Shown: positions 1 through 10,505 of the stretch, piece after piece | Layout of the letters: every line of letters begins with the position of its first letter | How positions within the stretch are numbered: position 1 is the stretch's first letter | Source of the DNA: Reticulascus tulasneorum | Lineage: Eukaryota > Ascomycota > Sordariomycetes > Glomerellales > Reticulascaceae | Direction of reading: 5' to 3' | DNA: 64,000 bases | NCBI GenBank assembly: GCA_001557505.1 | Contig: LSAX01000001.1 | Coordinates: 2,604,001 to 2,668,000 of the forward strand | Made by a program: the position numbers and the translations under genes | Notes under the pieces: model-generated | Told to the model about the DNA's origin: nothing | What the model saw: only the letters and a program-made list of their open reading frames with translations | Database searches by the model: none

Positions 1-192
1 TGTGTGCCATTAGGGAGGCGGCAGGCCAGCCATGGGACACGATGCGAAAGTTGCTTCTTTAAATCTTGGTATTGTCGCAATCTGCAGCTATTCCATGATG
101 CAGTACATCAAAACCATGACAGTCTGCAAAGACTGTAAGACCACGCCGAAACCATGCGAAACCCAGTAGCCAGATTCCAATATCCAGTCCTT

Positions 193-848
193 TTAGTGTC
201 CAGTTCTGCGCGACTCGGCGATCACTCGCTGAAGTTCGTCAACCTTCTTCTTGGCACGGAGGAAGGTGCCGAGCTATGAGGAGTTAGCACCTAGTCCACG
301 ATTCCGTAACTGCAGATGTTGTGGAGGCTCACTCTCTTCTTGGCCAGCTTGCGGGCTCTCTTGTCCTTGCTGTTTCGGAGCAATTCAATAACGCGGCGCT
401 CATATGGTGCGAGACTGCAAGAGTCGGTTAGCATTTCCAATTCAAAAGCTAGTTCTGGCAACCATCTGCAATATCGTTCTCCGCATGACCCAGTCCTGGC
501 CTGAGATTCAGAGCCAGTGACCGGTCAAATGCACTGAGCCATCCCCAGTCTTGCTCCTCGCCCTAACCAATACAATAAGAAAGAATCAAACTAACCCAGC
601 GACCTCCTTGACAACGTCTCTTACGAACGCAGTTCGCTTGCTCAAGTGACCCTTGGTTCTCGAGACACGGGGCTTGACGACACGAGGGGTAGTTTTCTAT
701 AATTCGCGGATCGAGTCAGCGTCCATCGTCTGCAGAGCTACCAGACGGTAAAAGCAGAGATCCTCCACGAGGTGAGACGGTGACAACGTACATGGCCACG
801 GTTCAGGCCGACAGCCAGACCGGTTCGTGCGGGCGCTTCCTTTGCCAT
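193..848 (-). CDS. RPL36: 60S ribosomal protein L36 (eL36)
   Basis: Structural protein of the large cytosolic ribosomal subunit. Four exons on the minus strand: 848-792, 696-596, 414-333 and 273-193, joined as 321 nt (106 aa). The introns start GTACGT, GTTAGT and GTGAGC and end TAG, CAG and TAG. The joined protein reads [19 protein letters not shown], then [20 protein letters not shown], then the family-diagnostic [20 protein letters not shown] and LAKKR segment, and ends [11 protein letters not shown]. This matches eL36 along its whole length, which is typical for the family. The ATG lies directly upstream of the conserved N-terminus, and a tiny first exon is usual for fungal ribosomal protein genes. 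Identity is very secure; exon ends are hand-called. Confidence 0.95.
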
Positions 849-2060
849 CCTGATCGATTGTCGAAGGTTGGCGATAATTTGCGGATGGAGGTGAAATTTC
901 GTCGGCTGAGGCGAGCTAAAGTGGGAGGGCAGGCTGGAAATTTCGTGTGTTGTGGGTCACGTGCTTTGGGGTTTGGCGAAAAGAATTGATTGTGGTTGGT
1001 CTTGGCAAAATACCCCACCGCTATGAGGTACCTAGCTACTTCGCTACATACAGAAATCCAATGGCGAAAAGCATTGCGGTGGAGGACGAGGCGAGTACAA
1101 AGTTGACAACAACATAGGTAACGTGGTAGAATCTCAGCCAATTCTGCCCGGAACCGAAGTGCACTGTCCACAGCATGAAGAAGTCGTGGTGTAGTACCTC
1201 GTTTTCAAGATCGTACTACTCGGTTTCGGACATCTCACAACAGCAAAATTGTGATCACGCCTCGGTCCCACAAGCATACGTACAAGGAAGCCCGAATTAA
1301 CCATGTCTCCGTAAGGAACATCTCCTTCGTGAAGGGATCCAGTGGTGCCCGGACGAGCTGAGGGTTCCTCAGCGAGAAACTAGAAACTGTATATTCCCAA
1401 GCCGATACTCAGATGTCGATCTGGCTTCTGCTTTCTCGGAACAAGCCACAACCAACCGGTTGTTGGGCCTGTTTGTCTCCTGAACACCGCCTCCTTTTTT
1501 AGGTCCGTACTCCGCCGCGCGTGGCCGATGATTTGCCTGGTTATTTATCCAGGATTACGTCTGTTCAGAATGCCAGCATATCATGGTCATTTAGAGATGC
1601 CATGCAAAGAAACATGAAACGGAGAGGGGCCAATCAATGCGACGCTGCCCACCTGTCTTCCTACCAAGCCTGCTCTGGTTTCCTACTGCTCCATACTTAA
1701 ATGGCGGCTGATATTATCCCAAGTGGCGCTTCCCAACTGAGGATCTGATCAATCTTCTGGCGGTCCGGGTGATTGCATCAGGATCTGCAGAGACCCTTCT
1801 ATTTTTGCCCTGTGCTCATGTCGGCAGAGATTGGTCTGTAAGGGACGGAGATCTATGGGCACCCCTTCTCCATATAAAACTTCAAGCGAAGGAAAGAAGC
1901 TTTACATAAGAAGGTCCGACTTCATATTCCTCCAGAGTTTCCGAAGCATACTTCTGACATTCGTTTCCGGTATCTCATTCTGATTCTGATTGTCAATCTC
2001 TCCCACCTGTAACAGTTCACTTGTATTCTCTCTCTGTCGAACTTAGAATAACCATACGCC
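849..2060. other. intergenic: back-to-back promoters of RPL36 and the secreted protein gene
   Basis: Divergent spacer of about 1.2 kb between RPL36 (minus) and the small secreted protein gene (plus). Open frames here are short and show no family resemblance. A TATA-like element lies near its right end. A TACCTAGCTAC motif of the kind repeated across the window occurs near 1027. Confidence 0.5.
1873..1879 (+). promoter_or_regulatory. TATA-like box upstream of secreted protein gene
   Basis: The sequence TATAAAA lies about 180 bp upstream of the ATG at 2061. The leader between them is rich in TTC and CTC triplets, as is common around fungal transcription starts. This is a motif match only, and no transcription start is known. 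Confidence 0.35.
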
Positions 2061-2642
2061 ATGACTCAAATCCTCTCCTTCCTTCTGCTTGCCATTCCCT
2101 CGGCTCACGCCATGGTGGCATACGCTGTCCCTGCGTCATTGGCTGCCTTGGTTGAAGCCGATGCTGCTTGCAACTTGCCGGATGACTTCAATGTTCAAAA
2201 CTTCGTGGCAGAATCTGCGGATGGGGGCAAGAAACTGGATTCGTTGAACTTCAAATTCCTCGACGACAGCACCAACGTTACGAGCCCCTGTGCCTTCAAC
2301 TCAACCTCGAAACCGATAGGCCTACCCGGACGAACACCAAGATATGCCTGCGATAATGCTTCGGTGCAGTTCATCTGGCAGAACGGAACCTTGACGTTGA
2401 TCGAGGGAATATGCCCGGGCGAAGATGGGTAAGTTCAAATCAACGACGGATAACAGCTACAGAGGCGGACTGCTCATTACTGTAATAGCAAAGCCGACTT
2501 TGAAGCATCTGGGAGCGTTGTCATTCCACTCATCTGTGCCGATGCCGCGTCGAATGACACATGCGGAAGTGCCAACGGATGTAAGGCAAACTCAACGGAC
2601 ATACGATCACGATTCTTCAGCCTTCAGCCAACGCCGACATAG
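2061..2642 (+). CDS. small secreted cysteine-containing protein, function unknown
   Basis: Two exons, 2061-2428 and 2489-2642, with a 60-nt intron (GTAAGT...AATAG), give 173 aa. The first 17 residues (MTQILSFLLLAIPSAHA) form a signal peptide with an AHA-type cleavage site. The mature part is small and carries N-glycosylation sequons (NVT, NST, NAS, NGT, NDT, NST) and seven cysteines (ACN, PCA, ACD, ICP, ICA, TCG, GCK). Exon 2 continues the same style of sequence with more cysteines, which supports the splice. No family was recognised. Small size, secretion and cysteines fit a secreted effector-like or cell-surface protein, but that is inference. The first exon alone runs into a stop just inside the intron, so an unspliced model would lose the C-terminal cysteines. 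Confidence 0.75.
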
Positions 2643-3442
2643 ATGTGAGCCACCATAATTGGCTTTGTACATATACGAGAGCGCTCTGGGAAACCCATCG
2701 AGAATAGTATCCAGCACCTCCAAGTCTCAAGAGTAGGCTATTCTCTACGGGGTGATAAACATGGTTGGGTAGAGGTAAAATCTGGGAATGGGCACAAAGG
2801 GCCACTAATGGCATGGTATACAAAAAGCACAAAAGGATAGGGAACAAGGACTTCCGAAATGTAATAACATGCTCTTCTCGAAGGAGCGGCACTTGTCATT
2901 CTTTTGCAATGCCATGCGTGATTCCGGGTTCTCCTCTGCCTCAACAAAACCAACTCATTGTACGTAAGCTTCAGGCACTCAGTTCGGCGGCCACAGGGCC
3001 TAGCCGCTGAAAGGTGTGCCTGTGACTTTGAGCAGCCAACCATTTGTCGGCAATCGACACTTCCCCTCGCCTCCGCATTTTCCTACCCCGGCAGATGACC
3101 TCACTGTAGTCCGTACTAACCTCACGAGATCGCCTGAGACGGCCAAAGTCTGCCCATTCCTCCCCGTCTTCAACAGCATCACTCAGCCAAGCCACTGATG
3201 CACCAGTCATCATGTGTGGCCGCAAGGTCGGATCCTAGAGCCTGTAGCTGTTCATTGATGACAGCGGAATCAATGCCTCAATCTTCTACCTGAATTTCTC
3301 TGCTTCGACACTGGCGACCCAAAACTGGTTGTGATCGACCGACCACTCAGACGATTATCTCAACCACCCAGGCGACCGACCTCTCGAAGGTCTAACTACT
3401 TGGAACGACCTGACGACCTCACAGTCACCATCTCACAACAAA
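2643..3442. other. intergenic spacer before the lipase gene
   Basis: About 800 bp holding the 3' flank of the secreted protein gene and the promoter of the class 3 lipase. Open frames on both strands overlap one another and resemble no family. The last 200 bp are rich in CGACC/CTCGACC runs, consistent with a leader. Nothing else seen. Confidence 0.45.
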
Positions 3443-4666
3443 ATGCATTCTTCCGCGCGATGTTGGTTTAGGCTTTGGCAGTTTGTCCAGCTGGCTGCAG
3501 TCTCCGTATTTGCGACAGACTCGTCGCAACAACCGCTCAGCAGCACAGACGATGGCACGGCGCCAGAGGTGTCGGTTGCCTTGTTCTCCTCGCTGGAACG
3601 CATGTCGAGAGTCGTGGACATCACATACTGCGTCGGCACAACGGGGGTATCCAAGCCATTCTCGTGCGTTTCGCGGTGCAACGAGTTCCCATCCCTCTCG
3701 CTGGTCACGACCTGGAATACCGGCGTGTTGATGAGCGACAGCTGTGGATATATCGCCGTGGATCATGGCGTGCAACGGGTGGACGTGGACCACACGGATG
3801 ATGATTATATCCCTGGAGAGCGAGCAATTATTGTTGCATTTCGCGGTACATACAGCATTACCAATACTGTCATCGATCTGGGCACAATTCCACAGGAGTA
3901 TGTGCCCTACCCATCGCCAGACGATGGAGGTGAACCACCTAAAGAGCCCGAGCACACATGTACGAACTGTACGGTTCACATGGGATTTTTGGCATCCTGG
4001 CGAGAGGCACGGAAGCTTGTTCTCCCTGAACTAAAGGTGTTGAGAGAACAATACCCCGACTATCCCATCCAGCTGGTTGGGCACAGCCTTGGGGGTGCTG
4101 TTGCAATGCTAGCGGCACTCGAGCTACGGGTGTCTTTTGGTTGGAAGGACATCGTCGTAACGACATTCGGGGAACCGAAGGTTGGAAACAAGGGGCTATG
4201 CCGCTTTGTCGACGAGGTATTTGGCCTGGATGATGATGCCGACCCAGAGTCACGAACTTATCGGCGGGTGACACACGCCGACGACCCAGTCCCATTGCTA
4301 CCGCTCAGCGAGTGGGGCTTTCATGCGCATGCTGGCGAGTTCTATATCTCCAAACCAGATCTCTCGCCTGATGTCGAGGATATACGAATATGCCACGGTG
4401 ATCACGACGAAAGTTGCATCGCAGCGGGAGACACCATCTACCCGGACAGGCTCCAGGATCTGGTTCAGAGCGAACAGGCCGGAGATGATACGGCCCAGTG
4501 GGCGAAGTCGATACCTGGGTTCCCATCGCGGCTCAAGCTCTGGCAACTGTTCTTTGCCCACAGAGACTACTTTTGGAGGCTTGGACTTTGCGTCCCAGGT
4601 GGCGACCCAGCGAACTGGGGAAGGGATAAATATCCCAACGGCAGTCTTCCGCCGGATGATCTTTAG
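3443..4666 (+). CDS. secreted class 3 (alpha/beta-hydrolase) lipase
   Basis: Single-exon gene of 407 aa that probably hydrolyses acylglycerol esters outside the cell. The N-terminus has a basic start followed by a hydrophobic run (LWQFVQLAAVSVFA, about residues 11-24), read as a signal peptide. Class 3 hallmarks follow in order: AFRGT near residue 132 (oxyanion loop), the nucleophile elbow VGHSLGGA with Ser215, the FGEPKVGN block near 242, the acid residue in ADDPVP (Asp281) and HAGEFYI with His296. All three catalytic positions are therefore intact. Cysteines near residues 63, 75 and 79 and the HTCTNCT pair near 172-176 suggest disulfides. The C-terminus (about 380-407) resembles fungal extracellular triacylglycerol lipases. 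Sterol or feruloyl ester specificity cannot be excluded. Confidence 0.88.
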   Translation: MHSSARCWFRLWQFVQLAAVSVFATDSSQQPLSSTDDGTAPEVSVALFSSLERMSRVVDITYCVGTTGVSKPFSCVSRCNEFPSLSLVTTWNTGVLMSDSCGYIAVDHGVQRVDVDHTDDDYIPGERAIIVAFRGTYSITNTVIDLGTIPQEYVPYPSPDDGGEPPKEPEHTCTNCTVHMGFLASWREARKLVLPELKVLREQYPDYPIQLVGHSLGGAVAMLAALELRVSFGWKDIVVTTFGEPKVGNKGLCRFVDEVFGLDDDADPESRTYRRVTHADDPVPLLPLSEWGFHAHAGEFYISKPDLSPDVEDIRICHGDHDESCIAAGDTIYPDRLQDLVQSEQAGDDTAQWAKSIPGFPSRLKLWQLFFAHRDYFWRLGLCVPGGDPANWGRDKYPNGSLPPDDL

Positions 4667-6483
4667 GGGCATTATCCGACGAGGCGGTGGTACGCGGAGT
4701 TGTAAATACAAAAGTGTGGACCAGGCACATATGGACGACTGGATAGGATTGTAAAAGCAGAAATGGCTTCGAGAGCACCTTGTTTATCGAGCGACCTTTG
4801 AGTGGGATTACGGAATCACAAGCACGTAGGGACTAGTACATCACTAATACAATAATATGCCTGTAGCATACATTCTTCCACCGCTACCTTCAATACACGT
4901 GTGGACCGGAGTGTAGCGATTGAGTTCGCTACTTTACCAGTCGCATCTCGATTGGCTCATGAGCTGAATAACCTGCAGAGTCTCGTACCTCTAGGGTGCC
5001 GAGTCATCCATCAGGCTCTGCCATAAGCCATGGCAGAAAATTGCGACATTACCATCTTCATCAGCATCATCAACATCAATGACTGTTGTTGAACGGCGTT
5101 TTAGGGTTTTGAGTGGATCGGACTGGATCCACTAGATATTCCGTCAGCAGTAGCTGGGCTCTCGAGGGTCCTCTTTGAGACAGCTAAGATTCCGGGGCCG
5201 AAGCTAATTGTACTCCATAACACGGAGCGAGCTCATGGTGATCTGTGTTGTGTCTATTAGCAGGTTCATCAGTGGACCCCGCGGTGTCGGGGCCAATTTT
5301 GCAAGTGGGCATGGAGGGTTGCGAGAAGACAAACAACACAACGTTGACCTCGATAGGTACTCTGGCAACTGTTCAGCAGAACTTGACAACGCATTGTACT
5401 AAATACGTAAACAAAATACATGATTTCCTCGTGTGGATATCCATAATGTTTACCTTGGCAAAAAGGACATGTCTTTGTAAAGGGGAATTACACCCCCAAC
5501 AGCTGCTAAAACACCGATATCCTAGGTCGAGTTATGGCATACATCTGGTTTATGCCATCCACTTGGTTGGCTAATCGGCCTTGGGTTAGGCGCCTTCAGC
5601 CAGGCCTGACCCATCCGGAGCAAACGGCATGAATTTCTTGCCTCTGGGTTAGCCTCGTAGGCCCGATGGAGAGTGCTAGATGCTCGTGACTGGAGCGTAA
5701 ATGATTGCCAGCACATGTGGGTGCTTTGCACAGCCCACCAGATGCCACGCGATAAGGGCGACCCTTGGGCCTGGCCGACCCGGAGGGAGGAGGGGGGGCT
5801 ACTGTGAGTCACTGCACCACCTGGCACCCCCCAGCATCGTATTCCATCTGCATTGGGGACGATCGAGAATGGGATGGGGTAAAGATGGGCAATTTTGGAT
5901 GAACAAAAAGGGGTCCGAATGTTTGGAATGTTTAGTGGGTGAGATTCGGGGTGAGCCGAATGACAGATGTATCAGGCTTGGACCGTTTGAATGCAGGCGG
6001 CGACTTGGGTACACATTAGATGAAACAGGTTTCTTTTGGGATGAGTGATTCGGATAATAGCAGCATGTGCGTGGCATGGTGTGAAGACGTCCGAGTGACG
6101 GGCTGGGGGTTGTAGGCCGAGCCGAACGTACCATTACATGGTGCTGATGAATGACACTGTAAGAAAGAAGCAAGGACTGATATGATACATAGGACCTGAT
6201 GTAGACGCTTCACTGGCAGGTTATGATGACCTTTGATCCAGATTGTCTTCTGTCGACTGACCCGATCCTGTCGGAGAGGCTATTCCAGAAAGCGAGTACA
6301 TGGACGGTGGTACGAGCCAAAATTCCGAGATAAGACGATGGGACGACGGAACGAAGAGACTTGCTCGACCTGGCGCCCCTCCCTCTCCTGCGATGGAAAA
6401 CCATGTAAGAAGCCAGCGGGTTTTGCCTCGGACATTTATGACCCGTCGACAGAACCCTGCAATCGACGTCGAAAGACTACAGA

Positions 6484-6503
6484 TGTATGTATGTATGTAT
6501 GTA
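6484..6503. repeat. tetranucleotide microsatellite (TATG)n
   Basis: About five tandem copies of the TATG/ATGT unit in an intergenic region. Similar ATGT runs appear near 20845-20860 and 57425. Such short runs are common and probably polymorphic; no function is inferred. Confidence 0.7.
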
Positions 6504-7470
6504 CACACGAATTACAGCTCTTCTGAGTCGGTTCTTTGGTTATGAAGTTGTTTTGTTGTGAGGGTTCCTAGTGTGGGCAGCATGACATGTTCTCCATGGA
6601 CTTGATCAGTTGGGTCGAATGCCGAACCCAGGGCAGTGGCTCGACTGGAGCAACTTCTCTGGGAGTGGGCTCCGGGTCATCCACTGCTCTTATCACACGT
6701 AGATGTGTCTAGCACAGCGCAGCTTTTGTGGGAAGGATCACGAGACGCAAAAAAAACAAGCTGGTTGAGGTTGAAGATGATGCAACGAGGGGGGGGGGGT
6801 ATCCGGGAGGTGACTTTAGCAGGAAACACTCCACTGATTAGGTTCGTGCTCAGGTACTCCGTACTCTCCTTATGGTACCAATCTGGTGTTTTGTTGTCTG
6901 GGTGTATCTTTTTCTCGCTTAATCTGGTGGTAACCAAGTTAACCAACTACACCTGAAAAGTAGCCGGCAACGAGAGGGTCGGGGGGGGAGGGCCTTCAAT
7001 CAGCGTTCGACATGGTACCACATCCAGTAGTTGAAGTGTGATTACGGACTACCTAGGTGCTAACCTCTCTGGAGGGAGGGAGTGGCCCGGGGCTGTAACG
7101 CACAAGTATGAAATTAGGTAGGTACTTGGTGTCGAAGCGCTACCGTACCCAGCCCGTGGTCCCCGGCACACAAGCCCGACCAGGCCCCCCCCTCTCGCTC
7201 CCCATCTCCAGCCTTGTTTGCTCCAGCGGGCGGGTACTAACAGAAACAATGGAAACCTATGGACGGCAACCCACCACACGCCCATGTAGGAAGATACTTG
7301 TTAGTGGTATTAGATACCTATGGTGTGTACTTCCAGCTGGTGCTGGACATCTAGTTATCTGTAGGTATCTTGGCTGTGTGGTTGGTTGTGCCCCTTGTGT
7401 CCCTCTTTTGCCATCACCTATACTAACCTACATGCCTACTGTATGTACCTCCTCATCCACACTCACTCCC

Positions 7471-7507
7471 TCGCCCTCCCCCCCCCTTCCTCCCCTCTCC
7501 CCTCCCC
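7471..7507 (+). promoter_or_regulatory. polypyrimidine tract in 14-3-3 promoter
   Basis: An almost uninterrupted C/T tract lies about 370-410 bp upstream of the 14-3-3 ATG. CT-rich tracts near transcription starts are typical of strongly expressed genes in filamentous fungi. The assignment rests on composition and position only. Confidence 0.35.
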
Positions 7508-7878
7508 AAAGAGAGAGCGAGTGAGAAGTCCCACCAAAAAAGCCCCAAGGCAAAAAGCCCAAACCCGAACTGACCCCAACCTGACGAATTCATTCGAAGG
7601 AAGCGGTCCAAGTGATTAAATCTTCACCTGCTGCTAAACTCACTCGCCAACTCACCTTGCGACTTCCCCCAAAAACCTCGTCACACATAAACACGCCGGA
7701 CCCATCCCTCCAACCTCCAAACCGCACCTCACGCACCGCAACGCACCGAACCGCACCATCCCTCCGATAAAATAATAGCCATCGCGTGTGCAAGTCCGCA
7801 CCACCACCTAATCCTCCATTCCACTTACCTTGGAAATCCAGCATCCTCCAGCATACACATACCCGAGCCAAGCTCAAC

Positions 7879-9102
7879 ATGACGTCTGAAGTAGGTTTTA
7901 TTTCCCCGATGCCTAATCTGAGCGACGCCCTCCCCTCCTTCTCGTGTTTTGCCCTCTATCCGCGGGTGCATCCTGTGTGCGCACCCTTCTCACCATGTCC
8001 AACATCTCCCGAAATCCCCATTCGCATCGAGAAGAACCATTGCTGACTTGTGCCCCTCTTCTCTGCAGCGTGAAAGGTTTGTCTCAACCTCACCCGACCC
8101 GCGAGGGCCTCAATCGTATCATCCCCCCGCGCATCACTGACTTTTGCCCTCCCCCCCAACAGCAAGACCTTCCTCGCTCGCCTTTGCGAGCAGGCTGAGC
8201 GCTACGATGAGATGGTCACCTACATGAAGGAGGTGGCCAAGCTGGGCGGTGAGCTGACCGTCGACGAGCGAAACCTCTTGAGTGTCGCCTACAAGAACGT
8301 GGTTGGAACCCGACGTGCCAGCTGGCGAATCATCTCCTCCATTGAGCAGAAGGAGGAGTCCAAGGGATCCGATAAGCACGTCACCACCATCCGAGATTAT
8401 CGTAGCAAGATCGAACTCGAGTTGGAGAAGGTCTGCCAGGATGTCCTTGATGTCCTTGACGAGTCCCTGATCCCCAATGCCGCCACCGGCGAGTCCAAGG
8501 TGTTCTACCACAAGATGTATGTTATGCCCACCGCCTAAACACCCCGCCCGGCACCAAGAAACTAACCGCTGTGCCCCGCCAACAGGAAGGGTGACTACCA
8601 CCGCTACCTCGCCGAGTTCGCGTCTGGCGAGAAGCGCAAGGTCGCGGCTACCGCTGCCCATGAGGCTTACAAGGTGAGAGCGACGTGAGAAATCCGCATG
8701 TGACAATTTCTCAAACTAACGCCTTTCGCCTTTGTTTAGAGCGCTACCGATGTCGCTCAGACCGAGCTGACCCCTACCCACCCTATCCGCCTCGGCTTGG
8801 CCCTCAACTTCTCCGTATTCTACTACGAGATTCTCAACTCTCCCGATCGTGCTTGCCACCTCGCAAAGCAGGCATTCGATGATGCCATTGCTGAGCTCGA
8901 CTCATTGTCCGAGGAGTCTTACCGTGACAGCACGCTGATCATGCAACTGCTCCGAGACAACTTGACCCTGTGGACTTCGTCCGACAGTGGCGAGGCGGAG
9001 GGTACCGCCGCCCAGGCTGATGCCCCGGAGAAGAAGGACGAGGAGCCCAAGCCTGCTGCTGCTGAGGAGGCCAAGGCCGACGAGCCTGCCGCTGCCTCCT
9101 AA
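7879..9102 (+). CDS. 14-3-3 family phosphoprotein-binding protein
   Basis: Dimeric adaptor that binds phosphoserine/phosphothreonine motifs in signalling clients (Bmh1/2 in yeast, ArtA in Aspergillus). Five exons: 7879-7890 (only 12 nt), 8069-8076 (8-nt micro-exon), 8163-8516, 8586-8673 and 8740-9102, joined as 825 nt (274 aa). The two tiny exons give MTSERES, which leads directly into [17 protein letters not shown], the conserved helix 1. Family blocks seen are the [13 protein letters not shown] ligand-groove segment, [17 protein letters not shown] and [15 protein letters not shown]. The groove residues Lys, Arg, Arg and Tyr are present. The C-terminal tail (about 35 residues) is acidic and rich in Ala, Glu, Lys and Pro, as usual for fungal members. 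The micro-exons are needed for the conserved start and are easily missed by gene finders. Confidence 0.93.
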
Positions 9103-9926
9103 ATTATTCCCTTATCCTGATACCACCCCCATCTCGGAAACACCAGACCGGGATGGCTCATCGACTCGGCCGCTCTTGTAAGCTTCTTTGCGACTCTACG
9201 GAAGGCTAGGCTGTGCTGGCAAGATAGCTGGCTAGTGATATTTGCGACTCGCACGGTACTCCAGGCTAGGGGAGGAGGATCGGAGAATTTGGACGCGGAA
9301 AGGAAAATGTGCGGCATGGAACTTGTTCTCCCCTACTTTTGACGAGCGGGGGATTCCAGGGCATGGGGCTTGGCGGATATCTGCCGGATCCTACCCCTTC
9401 ATATCCCATTGCCTTTTGTGTATTCCTCTCCCTTCCTCTTCCCAGATCCACTTGTTCAACCCCCTCTGGCTGGATGGTTCATGGCTGTCTCGTTTCTTTT
9501 CGGTTCCTTACTAGTGGTTCTTAGTTGTCTCGTTTTCTCACAGGAGAGAAAGTGTGTTCCCCCCAAATGCCCCCCTTGTCTATTAAGTCTACAAGACAAA
9601 TCAAAAACACAACGTTCATCCAAAGATCGCATGCTGCATGAGTGACGGAGTTGAATGGCTTCCCGGGCATGGCCTGAGTTCTGATCCGATCCGCGCAACA
9701 TAAGATGGAGATGTGGATCTTTGAAATGTCGTAGAGATTAAAACTGTGACTATATCTGCAAGTATTCATTCTGACACTCAAGACCGAGTCCATGCGGATA
9801 CATTTTCCAAGACCTCTTGTTGCTTTATAAATTAGTTCCTAACGGCGTGGCTTGGCACCGCTGCCGTCATCCCTCTGGTATGCGCATACAGAGTGCATCT
9901 AACGCACGAAATCATCATCATCATCA

Positions 9927-9973
<47 letters not shown>

Positions 9974-10001
9974 CCTTCCAACGAGCGTCCGTCCTCGCGG
10001 C
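9103..10001. other. convergent intergenic region with trinucleotide repeat
   Basis: The 3' flanks of the 14-3-3 gene (plus) and the unknown gene at 10002-10505 (minus) meet here. The only distinct element is the trinucleotide repeat at 9911-9973. Long frames across it arise from the repeat. Confidence 0.5.
9911..9973. repeat. compound trinucleotide repeat (ATC)6(GTC)15
   Basis: Six ATC units are followed without interruption by fifteen GTC units, 63 bp in total. On the plus strand it would read as poly-His then poly-Arg, and on the minus strand it would offer poly-Asp. It lies just beyond the stop of the minus-strand gene at 10002-10505, so it most likely sits in a 3' UTR. Confidence 0.9.
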
Positions 10002-10505
10002 TCAACCCTGCCCTATCCTCCCCAACAACCTCTCTGCCCTGTCCAGCCTCGCCTGCTTCTGCTTGATAGCTCTGTTCACATCCGGCCCCGACTTGCTACT
10101 CGCCTCGTCCGCGCCATCCGCCTCGCCTTCAGCCTGCACTCTCGGGTCGCCCCGGATCCGATACATCTGTGTCGTCAGCCTCCCCTCGCTCTCATCAAAA
10201 GGGAGCGGCTGTGTGGCTTTCCGACCGCCCACCCGCCTCGCGAAGTTCCGCACACCGTGCCAGGCGACTTTCAGTCTGGGCCCGTTGTCGAACACTATCT
10301 CCGGCGGGGTGCCGATGCTGGTGCAGGCAGGGCAGGGGACGGTGGCGCTGTCATCGCTGCCGGAGGTGGTGCTGCCGCTAGAGGTGGTTGATGGGGTGGA
10401 GGGGCAGCTGCACTGGAGAGCGCTGCGGGCGACTTCGGTGCGCCAGATCTCGATTCGTGTGCTCCTGGACAAGGAGAGGGGTTGGGCGTCGTCCGGGTTG
10501 GCCAT
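10002..10505 (-). CDS. hypothetical protein with CxC/CxxC pair
   Basis: Single-exon frame of 167 aa starting at an ATG (MANPDDAQPLSLSRSTRIE). The N-terminal half is Ser/Thr-rich and contains CSC and CPAC spaced by a low-complexity stretch, which could bind metal as a pair, though no known zinc-finger spacing is matched. The central block (IVFDNGPRLKVAWHGVRNFARRVGG) looks folded, and the C-terminal part is charged with a short helix (RAIKQKQARLDRAERLLGRIG). No signal peptide or membrane segment is seen. Family not recognised. The coherent composition and absence of a competing frame suggest a real gene. Directly downstream lies the (ATC)(GTC) repeat. Confidence 0.55.
   Translation of the reverse strand: MANPDDAQPLSLSRSTRIEIWRTEVARSALQCSCPSTPSTTSSGSTTSGSDDSATVPCPACTSIGTPPEIVFDNGPRLKVAWHGVRNFARRVGGRKATQPLPFDESEGRLTTQMYRIRGDPRVQAEGEADGADEASSKSGPDVNRAIKQKQARLDRAERLLGRIGQG

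Larger units (their letters stand above)
4667..7878. other. 3.2-kb intergenic region without a recognisable gene
   Basis: No open frame here resembles a known family or joins into a plausible spliced gene. It holds a (TATG)n microsatellite at about 6484-6503, a G run near 6791-6801, several TACCTA/TAGGTA motifs (near 7052, 7115, 7312 and 7361) and, from about 7440 on, the pyrimidine-rich promoter of the 14-3-3 gene. A 14-bp word at 5500-5513 recurs at 58269-58282. A lineage-specific non-coding RNA or undetected short gene cannot be excluded. Confidence 0.5.

Noticed and set aside
8134..8706. Minus-strand frame of 190 codons
   Set aside because: Shadow of the 14-3-3 coding exon on the other strand.
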